DNA of 13,694 nucleotides from Methanobacteriota archaeon (GCA_003230355.1 QIDD01000021.1:1-13694); one strand, 5' to 3'; positions 1 through 7,150 are shown, counted from the first letter of the stretch. Notes: generated from the sequence alone by a model not told the origin. Numbers and translations are program-made.

Positions 1-1
1 G

Positions 2-142
2 CCGGGGGACATCAGGAATGCAGTGAAAGAAGCCTTTGATTCAGGCCGGCCCACTGTCATTGATTTCGTTGTGAAACGGGAGTCAAACATATTTCCAATG
101 GTCCCGCCCGGCGGCTGCCTTAAAGATATTATTGAGGGATAA
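2..142 (+). CDS. ilvB: Acetolactate synthase large subunit, C-terminal end (partial)
   Basis: Only the last 46 codons are present; the gene enters from the left edge and ends at TAA 140-142. The reading frame ends in a typical thiamine-diphosphate enzyme tail: AFDSGRPTVIDFVV, then the hallmark FPMVPPGG and a short KDIIEG end. This tail is characteristic of the catalytic subunit of acetohydroxyacid synthase, which condenses two pyruvates, or pyruvate and 2-oxobutyrate, in valine, leucine and isoleucine synthesis. The gene for the regulatory subunit starts 2 bases after the stop, so the two are almost certainly co-transcribed and translated in step. The assignment rests on the tail motif plus the ilvN and ilvC neighbours. 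Another thiamine-diphosphate enzyme is possible but unlikely. Confidence 0.93.
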   Translation, partial: PGDIRNAVKEAFDSGRPTVIDFVVKRESNIFPMVPPGGCLKDIIEG

Positions 143-144
143 TT

Positions 145-648
145 ATGGAGAGAGAGCACGTCCTTGTGGCACTTGTGGAAGATGAGCCCGGTGTGATGCA
201 GCGGATTTCAGGTATGTTCACACGCCGCCATTTTAACATTGACACGATCAGCGTGGGGCACACTGAAAAAAATGGTCTGTCGCGGATGACGATCACCTTC
301 TGGGGTGACGATAAAAAGGCTGAGCAGATAATTAAACAGCTCAATAAAATCATTGAGGTCGTCAAAGTCACCAAGATGGAGAGCGACTCGATCCAGCGTG
401 AACTTGCATTGATAAAAATTAACACGCCCGATGAAAACTCGAGACGCGAGATAGTGCAGTATGCAAATATTTTCAGAGCAAAGATAGTTGATGTGGGCAA
501 GGACTCGATGATCGTTGAGGTCACAGGCAACGGCGGCAAAGTCGATGCCTTTGTAAAGCTTGTAAATCCCTTCGGCGTAAAGGAGCTTGCAATAACCGGT
601 GTTACCGCCATGAGCAGGGGTTCAAAGCCACAGGAAAACAACAATTAA
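145..648 (+). CDS. ilvN: Acetolactate synthase small (regulatory) subunit
   Basis: This is a 167-residue protein of the usual length for the archaeal/bacterial regulatory subunit. An N-terminal ACT domain (about residues 4-77) carries the typical opening HVLVALVEDEPGVMQRISGMF and the RRHFNIDTISVGHTE segment. The second half (about 83-158) is the ALS small-subunit C-terminal domain, with the NPFGVKELAITGV motif near its end. The ACT domain binds the feedback inhibitor valine in known homologues, and the subunit also activates IlvB. The ATG lies 2 bases after the ilvB stop, and GAGGGA just upstream (within the end of ilvB) can serve as ribosome binding site. The tail after residue 158 (SRGSKPQENNN) is polar and probably disordered. 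Confidence 0.96.
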   Translation: MEREHVLVALVEDEPGVMQRISGMFTRRHFNIDTISVGHTEKNGLSRMTITFWGDDKKAEQIIKQLNKIIEVVKVTKMESDSIQRELALIKINTPDENSRREIVQYANIFRAKIVDVGKDSMIVEVTGNGGKVDAFVKLVNPFGVKELAITGVTAMSRGSKPQENNN

Positions 649-656
649 CAACAAGG

Positions 657-664
657 TTTATATG
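657..664 (+). promoter_or_regulatory. Candidate archaeal TATA box upstream of ilvC
   Basis: TTTATATG lies in the 50-base gap between ilvN and ilvC, preceded by the purine-rich ACAAGG that could be a BRE. Its centre is about 38 bases before the ilvC ATG, so transcription would begin near 684-688. An AGAAGAGG stretch at 682-689 could act as ribosome binding site. This suggests ilvC and the following cetZ can be transcribed separately from ilvBN, in addition to read-through. The inference rests on sequence only. Confidence 0.5.
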
Positions 665-698
665 TTAATTTAGTAAGAATTAGAAGAGGCCTACAGAC

Positions 699-1685
699 AT
701 GACTAGAATTTATTATGATAAAGACATCGATATTGAGACGTTGAAAGACGAGACAATTGCAGTTATTGGATACGGCATCCAGGGCCATGCGCAGGCTCAG
801 AACATGCGGGACTCCGGGCTGAATGTGATTTGCGGGCTTCGCGAGGGCGGAGGGTCTTGGAAGAAAGCGGGCGACGCAGGTTTTGACGTGCTGTCAATCG
901 CTGAGGCCGCGGCGAAGGCAGATATTATCCACATCTTAATCCCTGATGAAAAGCAGCCAGAAGTATATGAAAAACACATTAAATCCGGGCTTTCCGAGGG
1001 GAATGCTCTGTCATTTTCCCATGGATTTAACATCAGGTTCAAGCAGATCGTGCCGCCTGAAAACGTAGATGTTATCATGATGGCGCCGAAGGGTCCGGGC
1101 GCGATTGTGAGACGTGAGTATAGTGAGGGCTTTGGCGTGCCGGCGCTTGTTGCGGTTGAACAGGATTTTACAGGCAGGGCGAAGGACCGGGCTCTGGCCA
1201 TGGGCAAGGCAAACGGCGCGAGCCGTGCAGGAGTTTTGGAGACCACATTTTCAGAGGAGACTGAAACAGATCTCTTTGGTGAGCAGGTGGATCTTTGCGG
1301 TGGCTGCGCAGAGCTTATCACCTCATCCTTTGAAACACTTGTAGACGCTGGTTATCAGCCTGAAATCGCCTATTTCGAATGCCTCCACGAGCTGAAGCTC
1401 ATAGTTGATCTCATCTATTCAAAGGGTATTGAGGGCATGTGGGAGAACGTGTCAAACACCGCTGAATACGGCGGCAGGACCCGCGCCCGTAGAATTATTA
1501 ACGAAGAATCACGAAAGGCTATGAAAGAGATCCTCGCCGAGATCCAAAGCGATAGGTTTGCAGAGGAATGGATATCCGAGGACAAGGCTGGGCTGAAAAA
1601 CCTTGAGAAACTTAGAGACGAGGGGAAGACCCATCAGATCGAGGCTGTGGGGGCTAGGCTAAGAGAACTTATGAAGCGGGGCTGA
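699..1685 (+). CDS. ilvC: Ketol-acid reductoisomerase (class I)
   Basis: This 328-residue protein has the length of the short (class I) form. It converts acetolactate or acetohydroxybutyrate to the dihydroxy acid by Mg-dependent alkyl migration and NAD(P)H reduction. The Rossmann motif GYGIQGHAQ is at residues 24-32. The MAPKGPG motif (128-134) and the metal-binding acidic residues in DLFGEQ (D191, E195) and CLHE (E231) are all present, so the enzyme looks intact. The cofactor-specificity loop after the second beta strand is GLREGGGSW (46-54), the short form. It keeps Arg48 and the last Ser53 but has Gly where many NADPH-dependent relatives have a first Ser. The gene follows ilvN by 50 bases and is followed 7 bases later by cetZ. 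Confidence 0.97.
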   Translation: MTRIYYDKDIDIETLKDETIAVIGYGIQGHAQAQNMRDSGLNVICGLREGGGSWKKAGDAGFDVLSIAEAAAKADIIHILIPDEKQPEVYEKHIKSGLSEGNALSFSHGFNIRFKQIVPPENVDVIMMAPKGPGAIVRREYSEGFGVPALVAVEQDFTGRAKDRALAMGKANGASRAGVLETTFSEETETDLFGEQVDLCGGCAELITSSFETLVDAGYQPEIAYFECLHELKLIVDLIYSKGIEGMWENVSNTAEYGGRTRARRIINEESRKAMKEILAEIQSDRFAEEWISEDKAGLKNLEKLRDEGKTHQIEAVGARLRELMKRG

Positions 1686-1692
1686 GTGTAAA

Positions 1693-2907
1693 ATGAGGGT
1701 ATTTTTCATCGGACTCGGGCAGGCTGGCGGCAAGATAACAGACCTCTTCATTGCTGATGATATGAGCACGCGTGAGCAAAGGATTTTCAAGGCTATTGCC
1801 GTTAACAGCGCGCGTCCAGATCTCCTGGGACTCAAATACATTGTCCCAAAAGACCGTATACTCATTGGTGAAACTGTTGTACGGGGGCATGGCGTAGGTG
1901 CGAATAACAAGCTTGGAGCAAAGATTGCGCAGGCAGATATTGATAAGATCCTTTCCGCAATCGACATGCAGGGCACAAGCGACACCGACGTGTTTATGAT
2001 CGTAACAGCTTTTGGCGGCGGAACAGGAAGCGGAAGCGCGCCTGTCGTTGCAAAACACCTGAAACGCCTGTATAACGAGCCTGTTTATGTGCTGGGTGTT
2101 CTGCCCGCTGAATCAGAGGGAAACGTCTATGTCTTGAATGCCGCGCGGAGCATGAAGACGCTTGCGAAATACGCTGATTCCATGATCCTCATTGACAACG
2201 GCGCATTCTTGCGGCCGGGCGAGAGTTTGAAATCAGCCTATCACTGGATCAACTCCGAAATTGTGAAGAGATTCAGCATTCTTGCACGCTCCGGTGAGGT
2301 GACTGTTGGTGGAGCCGTGGGTGAGATGGTTGTGGATGCATCGGAGATTGCCCAGACAATTAATGGAATGGAGATATGCACCATAGGTTATGCCAGCGAA
2401 GAGCTTCCCCGTAGCAGTTCGATTAGAAAAGCGTTTCTCGGCAAGGAAAAGCCGGATCAGCGCAAGTCGGCCCGGATTTTATCTCTTGTTACTAGGGCGG
2501 CTAAGACTCGGCTTCTGCTTCCCAGTGATTTTAGGCTTGTGAGAAAGGCGCTTGTAGTGGTTGCAGGTCCTCCTGAGGAGCTGAGCCGTGATGGTGTGGA
2601 GCGGTCCCGTGAGTGGCTTGAAAAGAGCATTGCCGGAGGCGAGGTTCGTGGTGGTGATTACCCGGTGAAAAACAGCCGCTATGTGGCGGTTGCAGTTCTA
2701 CTCGGCGGCATCTCAGGTGTGCATCGGATCGACAATCTCTTTGAGCGTGCGCGCAAGATGCAGGAAGCCATCGCAACAGGCCTTACAAAGGAAGAGGCTA
2801 AAAAGGTGGAAAAGACGGCTCAGCTCATGCAGTTTGTCGACGATCTTGAAACCGAGGAAGCCACAGCCGAGGAGCTGGAAGACCTCCTTAAAGACCTCGA
2901 AGTTTGA
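1693..2907 (+). CDS. cetZ: CetZ, archaeal tubulin/FtsZ-superfamily GTPase
   Basis: This is a 404-residue cytoskeletal GTPase of the CetZ family, which in haloarchaea controls cell shape and motility rather than division itself. Visible signatures are the N-terminal nucleotide-binding strand and loop FIGLGQAGGKI (5-15), AVNSARPDLLGL (36-47), RILIGETVVRGHGVGANN (55-72), the tubulin G-box GGGTGSG (108-114), HLKRLYNEPVYVLGVLPA (122-139) and the catalytic T7-type loop VVDASEI (213-219), whose D215 and E218 would complete the neighbour's GTPase site. CetZ rather than FtsZ is favoured by the GHGVGANN segment and by VVDASEI in place of the FtsZ NxDxxD loop. The C-terminus (about 380-404) is strongly acidic with alternating Leu, a plausible partner-binding tail. 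The ATG lies 7 bases after ilvC, with no strong ribosome binding site and no promoter of its own in the gap. Confidence 0.94.
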   Translation: MRVFFIGLGQAGGKITDLFIADDMSTREQRIFKAIAVNSARPDLLGLKYIVPKDRILIGETVVRGHGVGANNKLGAKIAQADIDKILSAIDMQGTSDTDVFMIVTAFGGGTGSGSAPVVAKHLKRLYNEPVYVLGVLPAESEGNVYVLNAARSMKTLAKYADSMILIDNGAFLRPGESLKSAYHWINSEIVKRFSILARSGEVTVGGAVGEMVVDASEIAQTINGMEICTIGYASEELPRSSSIRKAFLGKEKPDQRKSARILSLVTRAAKTRLLLPSDFRLVRKALVVVAGPPEELSRDGVERSREWLEKSIAGGEVRGGDYPVKNSRYVAVAVLLGGISGVHRIDNLFERARKMQEAIATGLTKEEAKKVEKTAQLMQFVDDLETEEATAEELEDLLKDLEV

Positions 2908-2912
2908 AAGGG

Positions 2913-2986
2913 ATTTGCTTTTCTACTTTAAATCTATTTAAGTGGGTCGGGCGTTAGAATCAGAGGGTTTTTATCTATTGTTTTTC
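2913..2986 (+). terminator. T-rich transcription end of the ilv-cetZ unit
   Basis: After the cetZ stop the plus strand is T-rich (TTTGCTTTTCTACTTT around 2914-2929). It carries two further T5 runs at 2968-2972 and 2981-2985, in the 77-base gap before the end of the convergent minus-strand gene. Archaeal RNA polymerase commonly terminates at such non-template T runs without needing a hairpin, and none is evident here. I see no equally good signal for the minus-strand gene in this gap. Confidence 0.45.
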
Positions 2987-5168
2987 AGTACATGCCTTTG
3001 CTTCTGTTTCGTAGAAAGATTACAGCTGCAAAGAGTGCTGAAACAAGGGTTAAAAGAGCTATTCTTATCTCAAGGCCGTACTTCAATCTGATCCGTTCAA
3101 AGGTACCTGGCATCTGTTCAACCGTGATTATAACGATGTCAGAAGCTGTTGCGCCTTTGTCGTCTGTCACATTCAAAGTGATATTATGGACTCCTGCCGG
3201 GAACTTGGCGTCGAACTCTGCCTTTCGAATAATCTTTCCATCAGGAAGCTGCCACACATAAGTTTCGATTGTTCCATCGGCGTCTGTGGAAGCTGCAGCC
3301 GAAAGATGCACGGACTCACCCTCAAATACTGTCAAGTCATCACCTGCTGCAGCCTTGGGCGGCAGGTTTTCTTTTACAACCGTAACAACTACTTTATCGG
3401 TTGACGCAGCTCCCATGTCGTCCTTTACTTTAAGTGTGATTGTGTGCTCGCCGATGGGAAATGTTTTTTCCACAGTTTTTTCCAGCGAGAAAACAGTTTC
3501 ATTTTCAGACCACTCATAGAATTCTATCTCACCATCGGGATCAGAGGACTTCTCAGCAGAGAGGGTCACAACAGCCCCTTCAAGAACCGCAACATCATCG
3601 CCTGCCTTTGCAAGAGGAGGTACATTTCCCTTGGCAATAGACACGGTTATGGTGGCTACACCGATCATTGCATCGTTATCATGAACCTTCAGCGTGACAA
3701 CGTGGGCTCCGGCCTGCATGCCCTGAGTGTTCAAATTAAAATCCCTTTCTGTGCCTCTGAGGATGTCGTCCAAAAGCCACTCATAAGAAACGATCTGCCC
3801 GTCTGGGTCGCTGCTTGTAGATGCTGAAAGCGGGTAGGTGGAACCCTCAGAAACAGTTGTGCCGTCTGAAATACCGGTAATCCTAGCCGTGGGCGGCTGG
3901 GGCAGCAGGGTTGTTGTGGTCGTTGTGGTCGTGGTTGAAGTGGTAGATGTTGTTGTCGTCTCCTCACTTACAAGGTTTTCAACAAAAAAGATGGCCCGCT
4001 GATCCTCAGTCTCTTTAATCACCGAAAAGATGGCGGCATCGTTATAGATGTTTTCACCGCTTTTTGTCTGAAGTGAAAGCGCGGCAACACCCAGAAAACG
4101 TGTTGGTGATTGACCGTCAACGGTTGTGTTGAAATCAGACCGGGATTTTCCCCCTATCGCCGAAGGCTGAGTGTCACTTGTCCCGGAGTTAAAGGCGAAT
4201 ATCTGCGTGCTTGTAAGCAGGATAAAATCATCGCGTATCCCGTCCATGTCAAAATCTGCCGGGGCCACATCCTCCACATTGGATGTGAAAAACACCTGGC
4301 TTCCACCGGCAACAATATAAAGATCTGACTCCGGGCTATCAGGGTTTGAGTCATCAGTAAAAAGGACCAGCAGATCATCGGCCATCCCATCTGAATCCCG
4401 GTCATAAGCATCGATAGATGTAACCTTCTGGTTGAGAGCGGTCTGCGGGAAGCTCCAGCCCCTGTTACCTGATAGGTCATACACAGTGATTAAGCCGCCG
4501 CTTGTCTCCTCCTCATCATCCCCGGTTGTGGTTGTGGTCCATGTGCCCACAACAATATCGTCATTCTTACCGTCACTGTCCACATCTGCAAGGGCGATAA
4601 TTCGGGGGGTGATACTCACTTGAAAAGAGTCAATAGGTCCGTCTTTTTCAGCTGGTTTGAATGTATAAAGCCTGTTACCCGCCGCAACTATTAGATCATC
4701 CCTTCTTCCATCCTCGTCAATATCCACTGCCCTGAGCGAGTAGACGTCATCTGTAAACTCATAGCTCCAATAAATGTCTGATTTAGATTCAGTTTCACCT
4801 TCTCTGATGGTCACTTCTTTTGATGTGGACATGTATGCCACGTCGTTTGTGTTTCCAGTGCCCTCATAGTCTATGGCATCGATAGATGTTGGGTTATTTG
4901 GTGATGCGACTCTGCCTGGCGTCCAGCTCCATTCCTCAGTCGCTGTTATTGCACTAAATTCCCGCACGCGCCCACCCATTCGCAGGATCACATGCCCTTC
5001 ATAATCGTTGAAGCTGTACTGCGCTGCCAAGACTGAATAGCTTCCAGCCCGATCCTTGGCACTTGGAGTTTCATCTGTAAAGATATGTGTGTCATCTCTA
5101 ATTAGGATACCAAATATCGCTGGCGTCAAAGTAAGTAGGGTTATAATTATTGCTAGTTCCTTTTTCAT
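2985..5168 (-). CDS. Anchored surface protein: FG-GAP-like repeats, Thr stalk, three PKD/Ig-like domains
   Basis: This 727-residue protein starts with a secretion signal (KK then a hydrophobic core, residues 5-23). The N-terminal half has at least four evenly spaced, calcium-loop-like repeats of pattern DxDxDGxxDD (149-158, 195-204, 256-265, 305-314), each followed by a hydrophobic strand. This is the FG-GAP/VCBS/integrin-like propeller pattern, and a degenerate copy lies near 100-112. A stalk of almost pure Thr/Ser (404-420) and LLPQPP follow. Three PKD-type domains come next (about 427-511, 517-599, 605-684), each with the SSDPDG or STDADG core and a YEW or YVW strand. A transmembrane helix (about 702-719) and a basic tail anchor the C-terminus. 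The protein is therefore extracellular with its anchor at the C-terminal end. The ligand is unknown; adhesion is a guess from domain type. The gene stands alone with its own promoter. Confidence 0.9.
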   Translation of the reverse strand: MKKELAIIITLLTLTPAIFGILIRDDTHIFTDETPSAKDRAGSYSVLAAQYSFNDYEGHVILRMGGRVREFSAITATEEWSWTPGRVASPNNPTSIDAIDYEGTGNTNDVAYMSTSKEVTIREGETESKSDIYWSYEFTDDVYSLRAVDIDEDGRRDDLIVAAGNRLYTFKPAEKDGPIDSFQVSITPRIIALADVDSDGKNDDIVVGTWTTTTTGDDEEETSGGLITVYDLSGNRGWSFPQTALNQKVTSIDAYDRDSDGMADDLLVLFTDDSNPDSPESDLYIVAGGSQVFFTSNVEDVAPADFDMDGIRDDFILLTSTQIFAFNSGTSDTQPSAIGGKSRSDFNTTVDGQSPTRFLGVAALSLQTKSGENIYNDAAIFSVIKETEDQRAIFFVENLVSEETTTTSTTSTTTTTTTTTLLPQPPTARITGISDGTTVSEGSTYPLSASTSSDPDGQIVSYEWLLDDILRGTERDFNLNTQGMQAGAHVVTLKVHDNDAMIGVATITVSIAKGNVPPLAKAGDDVAVLEGAVVTLSAEKSSDPDGEIEFYEWSENETVFSLEKTVEKTFPIGEHTITLKVKDDMGAASTDKVVVTVVKENLPPKAAAGDDLTVFEGESVHLSAAASTDADGTIETYVWQLPDGKIIRKAEFDAKFPAGVHNITLNVTDDKGATASDIVIITVEQMPGTFERIRLKYGLEIRIALLTLVSALFAAVIFLRNRSKGMY
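3909..3959 (-). repeat. Thr-codon repeat encoding the stalk of the PKD protein
   Basis: This is a low-complexity tract of ACN codons (plus-strand GTTGT/GTGGT repeats) encoding residues 404-420, 17 residues of Thr with a few Ser. Such Thr-rich linkers in archaeal surface proteins are often O-glycosylated. The near-repetitive DNA is also a likely site of length variation. A longer tract of the same kind is found in the other anchored surface protein, near 11704-11820. Confidence 0.8.
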
Positions 5169-5201
5169 GTGTAAAACCTGACTAATATTCGTTGGCTATT
5201 A

Positions 5202-5209
5202 TATATAAA
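5202..5209 (-). promoter_or_regulatory. TATA box of the PKD surface-protein gene
   Basis: On the minus strand this reads TTTATATA, followed by ATAATAG, a near-ideal archaeal TATA box. It lies about 38 bases before the ATG at 5168, placing transcription start near 5180 and giving a leader of only about 10 bases. A GCGCAAGG sequence abuts it upstream, where a BRE would sit, and a second GCGCAA copy lies 21 bases further upstream. Confidence 0.65.
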
Positions 5210-5311
5210 GACCTTGCGCTTTTATTGAGCATCTTTGCGCCACATATCGGATGTGTTGACGTTGTTAAATAAGTGTTCAAATCGTGTTTTTGAAACTTGA
5301 CCGAAAGAATG

Positions 5312-5320
5312 ATATATATA
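5312..5320 (+). promoter_or_regulatory. TATA box of the small membrane-protein gene
   Basis: ATATATATA is preceded by the purine-rich CGAAAGAATG, a good BRE-like match. Its centre is about 26 bases before the ATG at 5342, so transcription should start at or next to the start codon, giving a leaderless mRNA. No ribosome binding site is visible, which agrees. This promoter and the one near 5205 fire in opposite directions from a shared 173-base gap. Confidence 0.62.
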
Positions 5321-5341
5321 GAGAGAGCTTGATATTTTCAT

Positions 5342-5563
5342 ATGCAGAGTGAGAGGGATTTTATACCGATTGTCCTTGGCTTTACCGGGCTTCTCGCAGT
5401 GGGATATGCGATCTATCTCACGCTCTCCGAGGTGTCTGGCAAAATCTTCTACGTCTTTTTGATTGTTCAGTCAGCGGTTTTGATTTACCTATTATATATG
5501 GTCCTCAATATTTTGAAAGAGTCCTGGACAAACTATCGCTGGAGCCCTGACCGTCTGAAATAG
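5342..5563 (+). CDS. Small two-helix membrane protein of unknown function
   Basis: This 73-residue protein has two hydrophobic helices (about residues 9-27 and 34-56) joined by a short polar turn (SEVSGK). It has an acidic N-terminus (QSERDF) and a basic, aromatic C-terminal tail (SWTNYRWSPDRLK). By the positive-inside rule both ends should face the cytoplasm. I do not recognise the family. The gene has its own well-placed TATA box and an ATG that coincides with the predicted transcription start, which supports it being real despite its length. It is followed by argC, which appears to have a separate promoter, so a functional link to arginine synthesis is not implied. Confidence 0.72.
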   Translation: MQSERDFIPIVLGFTGLLAVGYAIYLTLSEVSGKIFYVFLIVQSAVLIYLLYMVLNILKESWTNYRWSPDRLK

Positions 5564-5596
5564 ACTTAGGGCCGTAAAATCCAGTGGAGTGAGCAT

Positions 5597-5608
5597 AAAT
5601 ATTATATG
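5597..5608 (+). promoter_or_regulatory. Candidate TATA box upstream of argC
   Basis: AAATATTATATG lies about 30 bases before the argC ATG at 5633, within the 69-base gap after the small membrane-protein gene. A start site near 5628-5632 would give a leaderless transcript. This fits the absence of any Shine-Dalgarno match and argues for the ATG at 5633 over an upstream in-frame TTG at 5624. Confidence 0.5.
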
Positions 5609-5632
5609 TGGCCGCTGTAAGTATTGAAATCG

Positions 5633-6667
5633 ATGGTAAATGTTAGCGTTATCGGCGCCTCAGGGTTTACTGGCGGAGAGCTTCTCAGACTGCTCGCGCT
5701 TCATCCAGAGGCTGAGATTGTTTATGCCACGTCACGCCGGTATGCAGACACGCCTGTGTCAGGGGCCCATCCAAATCTTCGCAACGTCCTTGACACTGTG
5801 TTTACCGATTCCTCAGCAGATGAGGTTGGGAAAAAATCAGATATGGTCTTTACAGCAACCCCTCACAGAGTTTCGATGAAGATTGTACCGCGGCTTCTTG
5901 AAACTGGGACGAAGGTAGTGGACTTGAGCGGGGACTTCCGTTTCAGCGATAAATCTGTCTATGAAAAATATTATGACACAGTCCATGAAAGCCCTGATAC
6001 CGAGGCAGTGTACGGTCTTCCTGAGCTTCACCGTAGTGAGATAAAAAAGGCCGGCCTCGTTGCAAATCCCGGCTGTTATCCAACGACCTGCATCCTCGGA
6101 CTGGCTCCGGCAGTAAAAGCAGGGCTCGTTGATCCTGAAAGGATTACTGCTGACTCGAAAAGCGGTGTTTCCGGTGCCGGAGCGTCGCCCAAGTCGTCGA
6201 CCCAATTCTGCATGGCCAACGAGAGTGTGACAGCATACAGCCCGACCGGCCATCGTCATATGCCTGAAATCGAAGAAGAGCTGCGCGTCTTTGACCCAGG
6301 TGTGCAGGTATCATTTGTGCCCCATCTCGTGCCTGTGAATAGGGGTTTGACATCCACCTTGCACTGCTATTTGAAAAAAGCGGCGAGCGAAGAAGAGGTG
6401 AGAGCTGTTTATTCAGATTTTTACCAGGGCGAGCCCTTTGTGCGGGTGCTCGATGTAGGGGAGGTTCCAAAGCTCAGCGCTGTTCGAGGTTCAAACTACC
6501 TTGACATCGGTTGCTTTAAAATAGATGAAGAGAGAAATAGGTTAATAATCGTTTCAGCCTGTGACAACCTTATTAAAGGCGCGGCTGGACAGGCAGTGCA
6601 GAATATGAACATAATGCTTGGATTTGATGAGACCACCGGGCTTAGTGCAGCAGGGCTGCAGCCATAG
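5633..6667 (+). CDS. argC: N-acetyl-gamma-glutamyl-phosphate reductase
   Basis: This 344-residue enzyme reduces N-acetylglutamyl phosphate to the semialdehyde with NADPH, the third step of arginine (ornithine) synthesis. Motifs from N to C are the nucleotide-binding GASGFTG (8-14), DLSGDFRF (97-104), the active-site segment ANPGCYPT with nucleophile Cys148, SKSGVSGAG (176-184), the catalytic-histidine region GHRHMPEI (206-213), and GSNYLDIG near the C-terminus. I chose the ATG at 5633 because the protein then begins directly with the Rossmann strand and a TATA box sits about 30 bases upstream; a TTG at 5624 would add three residues. In some archaea the homologue also serves lysine synthesis through LysW (LysY), and no lysW gene is present here to suggest that. 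A CBS gene and trxB follow closely. Confidence 0.95.
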   Translation: MVNVSVIGASGFTGGELLRLLALHPEAEIVYATSRRYADTPVSGAHPNLRNVLDTVFTDSSADEVGKKSDMVFTATPHRVSMKIVPRLLETGTKVVDLSGDFRFSDKSVYEKYYDTVHESPDTEAVYGLPELHRSEIKKAGLVANPGCYPTTCILGLAPAVKAGLVDPERITADSKSGVSGAGASPKSSTQFCMANESVTAYSPTGHRHMPEIEEELRVFDPGVQVSFVPHLVPVNRGLTSTLHCYLKKAASEEEVRAVYSDFYQGEPFVRVLDVGEVPKLSAVRGSNYLDIGCFKIDEERNRLIIVSACDNLIKGAAGQAVQNMNIMLGFDETTGLSAAGLQP

Positions 6668-6682
6668 CGAGGAAATGAGATT

Positions 6683-7150
6683 ATGAAGAAGATAAAAGAT
6701 GTGATGATTACCGATGTTGTAACCTTTAAAAGAAATGATCCAATCCATTATGTTGCCTGGGCGCTTCGGGAAAAACGCATCAGCGGCGCGCCAGTTGTTG
6801 AAGAAGGCCGTGTGGTTGGCGTTGTGAGCGAGCGCGATATTATGCGTCTCATCGAAGAACACGACATTAAGGTAAATCTCTTGTTTCCAAGCCCGCTGGA
6901 CGTTTTAGAGCTGCCGTTGAAGGTTAAGCACGAGCTGGATGAGATGGTGGCTCTAATCAAGGAGACCGCCGCAACATCGGTTGAAAGCATCATGACTGAA
7001 AAGGTGATGACCATATCTCAGGATAAAACTGTGGCCGAGGCAGCCAGGATAATGGGTGACCACAAGATCAACAGGCTCCCGGTGGTGGATAAAGATTCCA
7101 ATCTCATCGGGCTGATTACGCGTGGCGACATCATCGGGACCATTGTCTAA
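6683..7150 (+). CDS. Protein with two CBS domains
   Basis: This 155-residue protein consists almost entirely of a Bateman pair. CBS 1 spans about residues 4-60 (VMITDVVTF, ISGAPVVEEGRVVGVVSERDI) and CBS 2 about 101-154 (IMTEKVMTISQDKTV, INRLPVVDKDSNLIGLITRGDI). A linker of about 40 residues joins them. Such stand-alone proteins bind adenine nucleotides (AMP, ATP, SAM or NAD(H), depending on the family) and act as energy or redox sensors for a partner. No other domain or membrane segment is present. The gene starts 15 bases after argC with GAGGAA as ribosome binding site and ends 9 bases before trxB, so the three are probably one operon. Which enzyme it controls, if any, is not shown. Confidence 0.92.
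   Translation: MKKIKDVMITDVVTFKRNDPIHYVAWALREKRISGAPVVEEGRVVGVVSERDIMRLIEEHDIKVNLLFPSPLDVLELPLKVKHELDEMVALIKETAATSVESIMTEKVMTISQDKTVAEAARIMGDHKINRLPVVDKDSNLIGLITRGDIIGTIV

Noticed and set aside
129..644. Long minus-strand open frame opposite ilvN
   Set aside because: It mirrors a clearly conserved ACT-domain gene on the plus strand, its translation is Ser/Thr/Ile-rich with no domain, and it has no promoter or ribosome binding site.
797..1321. Minus-strand open frame opposite ilvC, and similar frames opposite cetZ (1669-2058, 2531-2776)
   Set aside because: These are shadows of conserved plus-strand enzymes; no start signals or recognisable domains.
3905..3960. Short GTTGTGGT-type repeats considered as a CRISPR or regulatory repeat array
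   Set aside because: The repeats are in frame inside a coding region, have no unique spacers and are explained by Thr codons.
5241..5255. Short palindrome CACAT-ATCGG-ATGTG in the divergent gap
   Set aside because: Only five base pairs per arm, not extended and not repeated elsewhere in the window; it could easily arise by chance.
5624..5632. TTG start for argC three codons upstream
   Set aside because: The ATG at 5633 fits the TATA-box spacing and begins at the Rossmann strand; no ribosome binding site favours the TTG.
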